DNA from: Streptomyces sp. NRRL WC-3742 | GTDB taxonomy: Bacteria > Actinomycetota > Actinomycetes > Streptomycetales > Streptomycetaceae | DNA: 64,000 nt | NCBI RefSeq assembly: GCF_000720635.1 | Contig: NZ_JOCF01000005.1 | Location: 62,001 to 126,000, forward strand | Direction: 5' to 3' | Part shown: positions 25,336 to 33,900 of the stretch, piece after piece | Layout of the letters: each line of letters starts with the position of its first letter | How positions within the stretch are numbered: the stretch's first letter is position 1 | The notes under the pieces: generated by a model | What the model was told of the DNA's origin: nothing | Databases searched by the model: none | Seen by the model: only the letters and a program-made list of their open reading frames with translations | Made by a program: the position numbers and the translations under genes

Positions 25336-26010
25336 ATGGCAGCGGTCGGAGGACACCCCGCGCAGGGTGGCGCAGCAGGTGGCGGCACAGCAGGTGGCTC
25401 GGGTCCGGAGGGGGCGCCGAGCGAGTTCCGCGCGGCCGTGGAGGCCCTGGACGGGGCGCGCCTGCGGCCCGAGGTGCAGCTCTCCCCCTCGCCGGCGCCG
25501 CGCCGGCTGGCCCCGCACGCGTTCGCGGTGACCGCCTCGGTGGAGGTGGACGGCGAGGAGCTGGCCGACGGCCGGCTGGTGCTGCTGTACGACCCGGCGG
25601 GCCAGGAAGCCTGGAACGGGGAGTTCCGGGTGGTGACGATGACCCGGGCCGAGATGGAGCCGGAGATGGCCGGCGACCCGCTGCTGTCCGAGGTCGGCTG
25701 GGCCTGGCTGCTGGACTCACTGCAGGCGCACGGCGCCGGGTACGCGGAGCCCTCCGGCACGGTGACCCGCTGCGCGTCCCAGTACTTCGGCGCGCTGGCG
25801 GAGCGCCCCTCCTCGACGGAGATCGAGATCCGGGCGTCCTGGACGCCGGCGGACGGCCGGTTCGAACGGCACCTGGCGGCCTGGGCGGACCTGCTGTGCG
25901 TGAGCGCGGGCCTGCCGCCCGCGACGCCGGCCCCGCAGTCGCCGACGGAGGTCACGTCACTCGGTGGAGTGGTCCCGATGCCCGCGCGTCGACGCCCGCG
26001 GTCGCACTGA
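25336..26010 (+). CDS. DUF3000 family protein
   Basis: A 224-residue protein of the actinobacterial DUF3000 family. After a Gly-rich N-terminus the conserved part has PSEFRAAVEALDGARLRPEV, DGRLVLLYDPAGQEAWNGEF and LLSEVGWAWLLDSLQ, followed by VTRCASQYFGALAERPSSTE. It ends with a basic tail. Function is unknown. Its location beside hemE, divergent and 179 bp apart, and just before an RNase D gene, is conserved in Streptomyces as far as I recall. ATG 25336 is the first good start. Confidence 0.85.
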   Translation: MAAVGGHPAQGGAAGGGTAGGSGPEGAPSEFRAAVEALDGARLRPEVQLSPSPAPRRLAPHAFAVTASVEVDGEELADGRLVLLYDPAGQEAWNGEFRVVTMTRAEMEPEMAGDPLLSEVGWAWLLDSLQAHGAGYAEPSGTVTRCASQYFGALAERPSSTEIEIRASWTPADGRFERHLAAWADLLCVSAGLPPATPAPQSPTEVTSLGGVVPMPARRRPRSH

Positions 26011-26332
26011 CGGGTGGCTCCCGGCCCGGACGGCACCGCGGTGCCGTGGTGCCACCCCCAGGGCTGACGGAGTGTGGCTTCGGACCCGGTCTGCGTCAAT
26101 ACCCCGGTGGTTCGTGACCGTTCCGCAACGAATTTGATCGATTTTGTGCGAATTCAGGGCATGTCGTATCAGTCATATGCGCGATTTGTCCGTATTGTTA
26201 CTCACTAGATCGTGATCTTTCGCTAAAGCCGGGCACGGTTGATGCCGAAGCAGACTGTGACCCTTTCCGAACGCGGAACACTCCGAACCGCCCCCTTCGG
26301 GGTTCCGTCCGCCACTCCCCGCAGGAGACCTG
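26011..26332 (+). promoter_or_regulatory. AT-rich regulatory region upstream of whiI
   Basis: This 322-bp gap holds no gene. From about 26110 to 26230 the sequence is unusually AT-rich for this genome (AACGAATTTGATCGATTTTG; TATTGTTACTCACTAGATCG), with GATCGTGATC as a palindrome at 26206-26217. Such a long, AT-rich leader fits a developmentally regulated promoter. I cannot assign specific sigma-factor or BldD/BldM sites. Confidence 0.5.
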
Positions 26333-27028
26333 GTGTCGGTCCTTCTCGAGCACCCCGCAAACGTGGTCGCCTACCGGCCGACCAAGCCCACCGCCATGGT
26401 GGTCATCGCCGATCCCCGTGTCCGAAACACCGTCACCCGCCACCTGTGGGCGCTCGGCGTCCGGGATGTGATCGAGGTGTCCTCGATCGCCGAGGCCCGT
26501 CCCCGGGTCTCCACCCCGCGTGACATCTGCGTCGCCGACGTCCACCTCCCCGACGGCTCCGGGCTGACGATCCTCGCCGAGACCCGCGCCGCGGGCTGGC
26601 CCAACGGCCTTGCACTGTCCGCCGCCGACGACATCGGCGCCGTCCGCAGCGCGCTGGCCGGCGGCGTCAAGGGCTACGTGGTCACCGGCACCCGCACCAA
26701 CATCGCCATGCCGGGCCGACCGGGCCTGCCGCTGGGCGCCGGGCTGGCCGGCCGGATGCGCCGCCCCGGGATGCCGGGCATGCCGGGCGCCCCGGGTGCC
26801 CCCGGTGCGCAGGGCCCGCAGCAGCCCGCCTACCGCGAACTGTCGGGCCGTGAGGTCGAGGTGCTGCGCCTGGTCGCCGAGGGCCAGTCCAACAAGGCGA
26901 TCGGCGTGGCGATGGGCCTGTCGGCACTGACCGTCAAGAGCCACCTGGCCCGGATCGCCCGCAAGCTCGGCACCGGCGACCGCGCCGGGATGGTCGCCGT
27001 CGCGCTGCGCACCGGCATCATCCACTAG
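26333..27028 (+). CDS. whiI: WhiI-like atypical response regulator
   Basis: A 231-residue orphan response regulator of the NarL/LuxR class. The receiver-like domain (residues 20-122) keeps the phospho-acceptor position (CVADVHLPDGSGL, D69). It has only one acidic residue at the usual pair (VVIADPRV), and the conserved Lys is replaced (GYVVTGTR), as in WhiI. WhiI is needed for spore formation and acts with BldM in Streptomyces. A Gly/Pro-rich linker (PGMPGMPGAPGAPGAQGP, about 145-162) leads to the LuxR HTH (LSGREVEVLRLVAEG, then LTVKSHLARIARKL). GTG 26333 follows AGGAGACCTG. The neighbours hemE, rnd, fadA and fadB agree with the whiI locus of S. coelicolor from memory. Confidence 0.78.
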   Translation: MSVLLEHPANVVAYRPTKPTAMVVIADPRVRNTVTRHLWALGVRDVIEVSSIAEARPRVSTPRDICVADVHLPDGSGLTILAETRAAGWPNGLALSAADDIGAVRSALAGGVKGYVVTGTRTNIAMPGRPGLPLGAGLAGRMRRPGMPGMPGAPGAPGAQGPQQPAYRELSGREVEVLRLVAEGQSNKAIGVAMGLSALTVKSHLARIARKLGTGDRAGMVAVALRTGIIH

Positions 27029-27046
27029 CCGATCGATCCGATCCCG

Positions 27047-27089
27047 CTGCGGCGGCCGAGGAGGAACGTTTCCTCCTCGGCCGCCGCAG
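27047..27089. terminator. whiI terminator
   Basis: A perfect 20-bp inverted repeat (27047-27066 with 27070-27089) begins 18 bp after the whiI stop. Confidence 0.9.
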
Positions 27090-27192
27090 TCGTCCCGGCC
27101 GGGGCACCGAGCGGTGTCACGGAACGGCGTCGGAGGTGGTCTGACCAGTCCGACAACACTCCTGGTTCCGGAGGCCGTCGTACCCTTGGTGG

Positions 27193-28455
27193 GTGACCGA
27201 CGCCGTAGCAGCCATCCCAGAAGAAGCAGCCCCGGTCCCGCTCCTCGAGCCGAAGGAGGGGATTCCGCCCGTCGTGGTGGACGAGGAGGCGCTGGCCGCC
27301 ACCGTCGCCGCCTTCGCCGCGGGCACCGGGCCGGTCGCCGTCGACGCCGAGCGGGCCTCCGGTTACCGCTACGGGCAGCGTGCGTACCTGATCCAGCTGC
27401 GCCGCGCGGGTGCGGGCAGCGCGCTGATCGACCCGATCGCCTGCCCCGACCTCAGCGCCCTCGGCGAGGCCCTGGAGGACGCCGAATGGGTGGTGCACGC
27501 CGCCACCCAGGACCTCCCCTGCCTGGCCGAGGTCGGCCTGAGGCCGAAGCGGCTCTTCGACACCGAACTCGCCGGACGCATCGCCGGCTTCGCCCGCGTC
27601 GGCCTCGGGCCGATGACCGAGCACGTGCTCGGGCTGAGCCTGGCCAAGGAGCACTCGGCGGTGGACTGGTCCACCCGCCCGCTGCCCGAGCCCTGGCTGC
27701 GCTACGCCGCTCTGGACGTCGAGGTGCTGGTCGAGCTGCGCGACGCACTCGAACAGGAGCTGGACGCCCAGGGCAAGCTCGAATGGGCCCTGGAGGAGTT
27801 CGCCGCGATCGCCGCCGCGCCCCGCCCGGCCCCGCGCACCGACCCGTGGCGGCGCACCTCGCAGCTGCACAAGATCCGCCGGCGCCGCCAGCTCGCCGTG
27901 GTGCGCGAGCTGTGGCTCGCCCGCGACCGCATGGCGCAGGAGCGCGACGTCTCGCCGGGCCGGGTGCTCCCGGACGCCGCGATCGTCAACGCCGCGCTGG
28001 CCATGCCGCTGAACCTCGCCGCCCTCCAGGCCGTCCAGGGCTTCGGGCCCCGGGTGCACCGGCGCCAGCTGGAGCAGTGGCTGGCCGCCGTGCAGCGCGG
28101 CCGGGAGATCCCGGAGAACCAGTTGCCGCCGTCCACCGCGCCGCACGACGGCCCGCCGCCGCCGCGCGCCTGGGCCGAGAAGGACCCGGTGGCCGCCGCC
28201 CGGCTCTCCGGCGCCCGTACGGCCGTCAGCGAGCTGGCCGAGCGGCACCACCTGCCGCCGGAGAATCTGATCACCCCGGACCACGTGCGCCGGGTGTCCT
28301 GGGAGCCGCCGGCGGAGAGCACCGCGACGAACGTGGCCGCCGCGCTGCGCCGGCTCGGCGCCCGGCAGTGGCAGGTCGACCTGGTGGCGCCCGCGATGGC
28401 CGCGGCCTTCGCCACCGCCGCCGAGACGGCCGCCGAGGCCGCGGCGCAGAACTGA
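27193..28455 (+). CDS. rnd: ribonuclease D-like 3'-5' exonuclease with HRDC domain
   Basis: A 420-residue DEDD exonuclease. Catalytic acids are visible in VAVDAERASGYRYGQRAYLI (D51, E53), HAATQDLPCLAEVGL and the third motif WLRYAALDVEVLVELRDALE. An HRDC domain follows around residues 225-300 (LWLARDRMAQERDVSPGRVL). RNase D enzymes trim the 3' ends of tRNA and other stable RNAs in the cytosol. GTG 27193 starts MTDAVAAIPEE. The gene is followed by a 22-bp perfect hairpin, so it is probably monocistronic. Confidence 0.92.
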   Translation: MTDAVAAIPEEAAPVPLLEPKEGIPPVVVDEEALAATVAAFAAGTGPVAVDAERASGYRYGQRAYLIQLRRAGAGSALIDPIACPDLSALGEALEDAEWVVHAATQDLPCLAEVGLRPKRLFDTELAGRIAGFARVGLGPMTEHVLGLSLAKEHSAVDWSTRPLPEPWLRYAALDVEVLVELRDALEQELDAQGKLEWALEEFAAIAAAPRPAPRTDPWRRTSQLHKIRRRRQLAVVRELWLARDRMAQERDVSPGRVLPDAAIVNAALAMPLNLAALQAVQGFGPRVHRRQLEQWLAAVQRGREIPENQLPPSTAPHDGPPPPRAWAEKDPVAAARLSGARTAVSELAERHHLPPENLITPDHVRRVSWEPPAESTATNVAAALRRLGARQWQVDLVAPAMAAAFATAAETAAEAAAQN

Positions 28456-28461
28456 GGTCGT

Positions 28462-28515
28462 GGGCACGCGAAAGGGGGTGTCATCCGTACGGGTGACACC
28501 CCCTTTCGCGTGCCC
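28462..28515. terminator. rnd terminator
   Basis: A perfect 22-bp inverted repeat (28462-28483 with 28494-28515, 10-nt loop) starts 6 bp after the rnd stop. Confidence 0.92.
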
Positions 28516-28687
28516 GGGCGCAGGTCTCCTGGTGGGACGTGTCGCGGGACACACGCCCCCAACCCTCCGAGGGGCCTGGGCAGGTTGGTTACCGACGGGT
28601 AGCATGACGGTGAAGCGGCGCCGCTCGGGTCTTCGACGGCGGCAGCCTGCCCACCTCGAAATGTTGGTCCCTGGGAGGAGAGCCCCC

Positions 28688-29932
28688 GTGCCTCGTACCG
28701 CGAGGGACGTCGTCTTCGTCGATGGCGTCCGCACCCCGTTCGGCAAGGCCGGCCCGAAGGGCATCTACCACGAGACCCGCGCGGACGACCTGGTCGTCAA
28801 GTGCATCCGGGAGCTCGTGCGCCGTAACCCGAACCTGCCCGTCGAGCGCATCGACGAGGTCGCCATCGCGGCCACCACGCAGATCGGCGACCAGGGTCTG
28901 ACCATCGGACGCACCGCCGCCCTGCTGTCCGGCCTGCCGAAGTCCGTGCCCGGCTACGCGATCGACCGCATGTGCGCCGGCGCCCTGACCGCCGTGACCG
29001 CCACCGCCGGCGGCATCGCCTTCGGCGCGTACGACGTGGTCGTGGCCGGCGGCGTCGAGCACATGGGCCGTCACCCCATGGGTGAGGGCGTCGACCCGAA
29101 CCCGCGCTTCGTCTCCGAGAAGCTCGTCGACGAGTCCGCCCTGTTCATGGGCATGACCGCCGAGAACCTGCACGACCGCTTCCCGCACATCACCAAGGAG
29201 CGCTGCGACGCCTACGCCGTGCGCTCCCAGGAGAAGGCGGCGAAGGCGTACGCCAACGGCGACATCCAGCCCGACCTGGTGCCGATCTCGATCCGCAACA
29301 CCAACCCCGAGGTCGGCGAGACCGGCTGGGGCCTGGCCACCACGGACGAGCCGATGCGCCCGGGCACCACGATGGAGTCCCTGGCCGGTCTGAAGACCCC
29401 GTTCCGCCCGCACGGCAACATCACCGCGGGCAACTCGGCCGGTCTGAACGACGGTGCCACCGCCTCGCTGCTGGCCGCCGAGGACGTCGCCGAGGAGCTC
29501 GGCCTCCCGGTCAAGATGCGCCTGGTCTCCTACGCCTTCGCGGGCGTCGAGCCCGAGGTCATGGGCATCGGCCCGGTGCCGGCCACCGAGAAGGCCCTGG
29601 CCAAGGCCGGTCTGACCATCGACGACATCCAGGCGTTCGAGGTCAACGAAGCCTTCGCCGTCCAGGTGCTGGCCTTCCTCGACCACTACGGCATCGCGGA
29701 CGACGACGAGCGCGTCAACCCGTTCGGCGGGGCCATCGCCTTCGGCCACCCGCTGGCCTCCTCCGGCGTGCGCCTGATGAACCAGCTGGCCCGCCGCTTC
29801 GAGCAGCGCCCGGACGTCCGTTACGGCCTCACCACGATGTGCATCGGGTTCGGCATGGGCGCGACCGTCATCTGGGAGAACCCGCACTGGAGCGGGGCGG
29901 AAATGTCTACCGAGCTCGAGGGTGGTAAGTGA
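28688..29932 (+). CDS. fadA: acetyl-CoA C-acyltransferase (3-ketoacyl-CoA thiolase)
   Basis: A 414-residue thiolase, the last step of fatty-acid beta-oxidation, cleaving 3-ketoacyl-CoA with CoA. The nucleophilic cysteine lies in AIDRMCAGALTAV, the loop GGVEHMGRHPMGEGV is typical of FadA, and the C-terminal catalytic pair is present in AFGHPLASSGVRL (His) and TTMCIGFGMGATVIWE (Cys). GTG 28688 follows GGGAGGAGAG. The stop overlaps the start of fadB (GTGA), forming the standard beta-oxidation operon in which FadA and FadB make a trifunctional complex. Confidence 0.95.
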   Translation: MPRTARDVVFVDGVRTPFGKAGPKGIYHETRADDLVVKCIRELVRRNPNLPVERIDEVAIAATTQIGDQGLTIGRTAALLSGLPKSVPGYAIDRMCAGALTAVTATAGGIAFGAYDVVVAGGVEHMGRHPMGEGVDPNPRFVSEKLVDESALFMGMTAENLHDRFPHITKERCDAYAVRSQEKAAKAYANGDIQPDLVPISIRNTNPEVGETGWGLATTDEPMRPGTTMESLAGLKTPFRPHGNITAGNSAGLNDGATASLLAAEDVAEELGLPVKMRLVSYAFAGVEPEVMGIGPVPATEKALAKAGLTIDDIQAFEVNEAFAVQVLAFLDHYGIADDDERVNPFGGAIAFGHPLASSGVRLMNQLARRFEQRPDVRYGLTTMCIGFGMGATVIWENPHWSGAEMSTELEGGK

Positions 29933-32082
29933 GCATGAGCACCACGACCGAGCTGCTCCAGCACGGCGCCGAGCTGTTCCCGGGCGAGGTCGTCACGACC
30001 GCCCACGTGCGCCACCTGGACCTGCCGCTGCAGGCCGGCAAGCTGGCCCTGATCACCCTGGACAACGGCTTCGACCACACCAAGCCGACCACCTTCGGCC
30101 CGGGCTCGCTGCTCAAGCTGGACGAGGCGCTGGACCAGGTCGAGGCCGAGGCCGCCGAGGGGAAGATCGTCGCCGCGGCGATCACCGGCAAGCCGTTCAT
30201 CTTCGCCGTCGGCGCCGACCTCAAGGGCGTCGAGCTGCTCAAGGAGCACGCCGACGCGCTGGCCATCGGCAAGGGCGGCCACGAGGTCTTCAAGCGGATC
30301 GGCGCGCTGTCCGTCCCGACCTTCGCCTTCTACAACGGCGCGGCCATGGGCGGCGGCGTCGAGGTCGGCCTGCACTGCGACTACCGCACGGTGTCGGCGG
30401 GCGTCCCGGCCTTCTCGCTGCCCGAGGTCTTCCTCGGCCTCGTCCCCGGCTGGGGCGGCTGCACCATCCTGCCGAACCTGATCGGCGCCGGTAAGGCCGT
30501 GAAGGTCATCATCGAGAACTCGATGAACCAGAACAAGCAGCTCAAGGGCAAGGACGTGTTCGAGCTGGGGATCGCCGACGCGATCTTCGAGCCGGCCGAC
30601 TTCCTGGAGCAGTCGCTGCTGTGGGCCGCCAAGGTCCTCAAGGGCGACGTCACCGTCGAGCGCGAGGCCATCGACCGCGGCAAGGCGTGGGACGACGCCG
30701 TGCTGTGGGGCCGCATGGTCGCCGACGCCAAGGTGCACGGCGCCGCCCCGGCCGCCTACAAGGCGCTGGACATCATCGCCGCCGTCAAGGACGCCGACTT
30801 CGCCGACAAGGCCAGCCTGCAGGCCGGCTTCGACGCCGAGGACGCGGCCCTGGCCGACCTCATCATGAGCGGCGAGCTGCGCAGCGGCATCTACGCCTTC
30901 AACCTGGTGCAGCGCCGGGCCAAGCGCCCGGTCGGCGCCCCGGACAAGTCGCTGGCCCGTCCGGTCTCCAAGGTCGGCGTCGTCGGCGCGGGCCTGATGG
31001 CCTCGCAGCTGGCGCTGCTGTTCGCCCGCCGTCTGGAGGTGCCGGTGGTCCTCACCGACATCGACCAGGAGCGCGTGGACAAGGGCGTCGGCTACGTCCA
31101 CGCCGAGATCGACAAGCTGCTCTCCAAGGGCCGCATCGGCCAGGACAAGGCCAACCGCCTCAAGGGCCTGGTCTCCGGCTCGCTGGACAAGGCCGCTGCC
31201 TTCGGCGACGCGGACTTCGTCATCGAGGCCGTGTTCGAGGAGATGGGCGTCAAGCAGGCCGTCTTCGCGGACCTGGAGAAGGTCGTCTCGCCGACCTGCG
31301 TGCTGGCGACCAACACCTCCTCGCTGTCGGTCACCGAGATGGCCTCGAAGCTGCAGCACCCCGAGCGGGTCGTCGGCTTCCACTTCTTCAACCCGGTCGC
31401 GATCCTGCCGCTGCTGGAGATCGTCCGCGGCGACAGCACCGACGACGCCTCGCTGGCCACCGCCTTCGCGGTGTCCAAGAAGCTGAAGAAGACCTCGGTG
31501 CTGTGCAAGGACCGCCCGGCCTTCGTGGTCAACCGCATCCTGACCCGCTTCATGGGCGAGATCCAGAACATCATCGACGAGGGCACCCCGATCGCCTCCG
31601 TCGAGAAGGCCGTCGAGCCGCTGGGCCTGCCGATGTCCCCGATCGTGCTGATGGAGCTGGTCGGCCCGGCCATCGCCCTGCACGTGTCGGAGACCCTGCA
31701 CCGCGCCTTCCCGGAGCGGTTCACCGTCTCCGAGAACCTCGGCAAGGTGGTCAAGGCCGGCAAGCGCGGCTTCTACACCTGGGTGGACGGCCAGCAGGTC
31801 CTCGACCCCGAGGTGCTGGAGCTGCTGACCTTCGGCGACACCGTGCTGACCGAGGAGCAGGTCCTGAGCCGCTCGCTCGAGGCCGTGGCGCACGAGATCG
31901 GCCTGATGCTGGAGGAGGGTGTCGTCGCCGAGGCGCAGGACATCGACCTCTGCATGATCACCGGTGCCGGCTGGCCCTTCCACCTGGGCGGGATCACCCC
32001 GTACCTGGACCGTGAGGGCGTCTCGGAGCGGGTGAACGGCAAGAGGTTCCTCGCCCCCGGCGTGGCCTCGGTGCCCGCGTAA
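29929..32082 (+). CDS. fadB: fatty oxidation complex alpha subunit: enoyl-CoA hydratase/3-hydroxyacyl-CoA dehydrogenase
   Basis: A 717-residue bifunctional enzyme. The N-terminal crotonase domain has AITGKPFIFAVGADLKGVEL and YNGAAMGGGVEVGLHCDYRT, with the oxyanion hole and catalytic region LPEVFLGLVPGWGG. The central NAD-binding domain starts KVGVVGAGLMASQLALLFAR (about residue 348). The dehydrogenase signature HFFNPVAILPLLEIV carries the catalytic His. The C-terminal domain ends in GWPFHLGGITPYLDREG. GTG 29929 overlaps fadA by 4 bp; ATG 29935 is also possible. It hydrates enoyl-CoA and oxidises the product for FadA. A strong hairpin follows. Confidence 0.95.
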   Translation: MSMSTTTELLQHGAELFPGEVVTTAHVRHLDLPLQAGKLALITLDNGFDHTKPTTFGPGSLLKLDEALDQVEAEAAEGKIVAAAITGKPFIFAVGADLKGVELLKEHADALAIGKGGHEVFKRIGALSVPTFAFYNGAAMGGGVEVGLHCDYRTVSAGVPAFSLPEVFLGLVPGWGGCTILPNLIGAGKAVKVIIENSMNQNKQLKGKDVFELGIADAIFEPADFLEQSLLWAAKVLKGDVTVEREAIDRGKAWDDAVLWGRMVADAKVHGAAPAAYKALDIIAAVKDADFADKASLQAGFDAEDAALADLIMSGELRSGIYAFNLVQRRAKRPVGAPDKSLARPVSKVGVVGAGLMASQLALLFARRLEVPVVLTDIDQERVDKGVGYVHAEIDKLLSKGRIGQDKANRLKGLVSGSLDKAAAFGDADFVIEAVFEEMGVKQAVFADLEKVVSPTCVLATNTSSLSVTEMASKLQHPERVVGFHFFNPVAILPLLEIVRGDSTDDASLATAFAVSKKLKKTSVLCKDRPAFVVNRILTRFMGEIQNIIDEGTPIASVEKAVEPLGLPMSPIVLMELVGPAIALHVSETLHRAFPERFTVSENLGKVVKAGKRGFYTWVDGQQVLDPEVLELLTFGDTVLTEEQVLSRSLEAVAHEIGLMLEEGVVAEAQDIDLCMITGAGWPFHLGGITPYLDREGVSERVNGKRFLAPGVASVPA

Positions 32083-32098
32083 GGCGTAGCCCGTACGA

Positions 32099-32137
32099 GG
32101 AGGAGCCCCCGGCGACCTGGTCGCCGGGGGCTCCTCC
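32099..32137. terminator. fadAB terminator
   Basis: A perfect 18-bp inverted repeat (32099-32116 with 32120-32137, 3-nt loop) follows the fadB stop and faces the convergent membrane-protein gene. Confidence 0.9.
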
Positions 32138-32174
32138 GTGTCCGCGTACGGTCGGTTCGTGTCCGCGTACGGAC

Positions 32175-33704
32175 TTACTTCTTGAGGCGGTAGACCACGG
32201 TGTCGGCGAAGACGCCGACCATCTCGTAGTGGGTGTCCAGCAGGTTCTCGATCCGGGGCACCATGACCGGCTGGTACGGGGCGATGCCGGAGTCGTCCAC
32301 GACGACCTCGGGCAGGCCGTTGGCCAGCTCCTTGTCGAAGGTCTGCCAGGCGTTGGAGACGCTGAACTGCTCGCCCACGTTGGGGCTGCCGTCCTTGCCG
32401 CCGCTGTAGTTGGTGAGGAAGCCGGCCGTCAGGTAGCGGGTGGCGGGCTTGCGGTCGGCCAGCCAGTACAGCTCGGGGTGCATGCCCCAGACCAGCACGG
32501 TGTCCTTGGGGCCGCTCTGGGCGGCCACGGCGGTGGCGACCTCGGTGGTGCGGTTGAGCTGCTCCCCCGGCCAGGCCAGTGCCAGGGCCCAGAAGACCGT
32601 GGCGGCGACGGTGGTGTACGCCATCACGGGCCGCCAGCGGATCGCCGAGGTGGCGACCGCACCGGTGCCCAGGAGGACCAGCGCGGGCATCAGCTGGAGG
32701 TAGTAGTGGCCGAAGAAGTGGAAGCCCACGCTGACCGCGACCACCGAGGAGAGCAGCCAGACCCACAGGTCCGCGGTGGAGCCGTGCTCCTCCCCGGCCA
32801 CGGGCAGCGGGCGGTGGCGGTGCTTGAGCCAGAGCCGGCGCGCGACCGGGAGCAGGAAGCCGAGCCCGGCGGCGGCCAGGATGGCCGAGTTGCCGAGCGC
32901 GCGGCCGACCATCTGGAGCCAGGCGCCGCCGAAGGTCGCGTAGTCGCCGCTGCCGGTGACCACCCAGAAGAGGAAGCCCTTGGGCTTGGTCAGGATGACC
33001 GCGACCAGCGCTATCGGCAGGGTGAAGCCGAAGGCGATCTTGAACAGGGCGGGCGGCCAGCGCACCCCGCGGCGGCGGGCGTCCTGGAACAGCATCCACA
33101 GCACCGGCAGCAGGACGGCCCCGCCCGTCTGCTTGGTGAGCGAGCAGAGCGCGACGGCGATGCCGGCGGCGAGCCAGCGGCGGCGCTCGGCGTAGCGGAA
33201 GGCGGCCACCATGGCGGGCAGCATGAAGACCTCGAAGGTCGCCGCCTGGGTGTCCTCCGGGGAGAGGCCGATGGAGACCAGCAGGTAGAGCAGCCCGGCG
33301 CCGGCTCCGGCGCGGTTGCCCCAGCGGCCGCGGGCGATCGAGGCGAGCAGGATCGCGGTGACCAGGTGGGCGATCACGGCGAGGGTGCGCAGAGGCCAGA
33401 GGGAGGCGGAGCCGAAGACCCAGAAGCACGCCTGGTAGAGCCACGGGAGCAGCGGGGGCTTGCGGTCCACCACGGTGTCGTAGAGGACGCCGCCGTCGGC
33501 GAGCATCCGGGCCTGGGTGGCCAGGAAGCCCTCGTCCGGACTCCAGACGGGCCGGGCGAAGGACGGGACGTGGGTGGCCAGCGCGACCAGTGCGAGGACC
33601 GGCACCAGCCTGGTCCAGTACCCCTGGCGGACATGGGTACGGACACGCGCGGGCAGGCGCGTGGCCAGTCCGGCCAGGCGGGGGCGGGTGGGGGTGGTCG
33701 GCAC
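32175..33704 (-). CDS. GT39-like glycosyltransferase family integral membrane protein
   Basis: A 509-residue polytopic membrane protein of the ArnT/PMT-like family. The N-terminal loop has SPDEGFLATQARMLADG (the DE acid pair expected to bind polyprenyl-phosphate sugar) and DTVVDRKPPLLPWLYQ. About ten membrane helices follow (for example LVPVLALVALATHV; GAGLLYLLVSIG; LLPVLWMLF). A C-terminal extracytoplasmic domain from about residue 395 ends VVVDDSGIAPYQPVMVP. These enzymes move a sugar from a lipid carrier to an acceptor at the outer face; donor and acceptor are unknown. GTG 33704 has GGTAGG upstream; TTG 33713 is the alternative. Confidence 0.85.
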   Translation of the reverse strand: MPTTPTRPRLAGLATRLPARVRTHVRQGYWTRLVPVLALVALATHVPSFARPVWSPDEGFLATQARMLADGGVLYDTVVDRKPPLLPWLYQACFWVFGSASLWPLRTLAVIAHLVTAILLASIARGRWGNRAGAGAGLLYLLVSIGLSPEDTQAATFEVFMLPAMVAAFRYAERRRWLAAGIAVALCSLTKQTGGAVLLPVLWMLFQDARRRGVRWPPALFKIAFGFTLPIALVAVILTKPKGFLFWVVTGSGDYATFGGAWLQMVGRALGNSAILAAAGLGFLLPVARRLWLKHRHRPLPVAGEEHGSTADLWVWLLSSVVAVSVGFHFFGHYYLQLMPALVLLGTGAVATSAIRWRPVMAYTTVAATVFWALALAWPGEQLNRTTEVATAVAAQSGPKDTVLVWGMHPELYWLADRKPATRYLTAGFLTNYSGGKDGSPNVGEQFSVSNAWQTFDKELANGLPEVVVDDSGIAPYQPVMVPRIENLLDTHYEMVGVFADTVVYRLKK

Positions 33705-33830
33705 GGTTGACAACCTACCGGGCGGGATCGGCGCGGGTGGCGCCGGTCCCGCCTTTCGGTGCGATTGTCAGCTTGTTTGGTGGCGAACTGTGACAGAGCT
33801 ACAGCGGGATGGCTGTTGCGCGGCGCCCTT

Positions 33831-33900
33831 CGTTCACGCCCGCGCTCGCGCCGTCGTTCACGCCTTCGCTCGCGCCGTCGTTCACGCCGTCGTTCACGCC
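33831..33900. repeat. 12/24-bp tandem repeat across the dxs stop codon
   Basis: On the minus strand the unit ACGGCGTGAACG alternates with ACGGCGCGAGCG, about six units. The dxs stop codon lies within the first unit, and every ACGGCGTGAACG unit repeats an in-frame TGA. It lies in the dxs 3' region and leaves the protein end unchanged. Confidence 0.7.

Noticed and set aside
29821..33444. 1207-residue minus-strand open frame over fadB
   Set aside because: Shadow of fadB and of the GT39-like gene; no domain or sensible composition.
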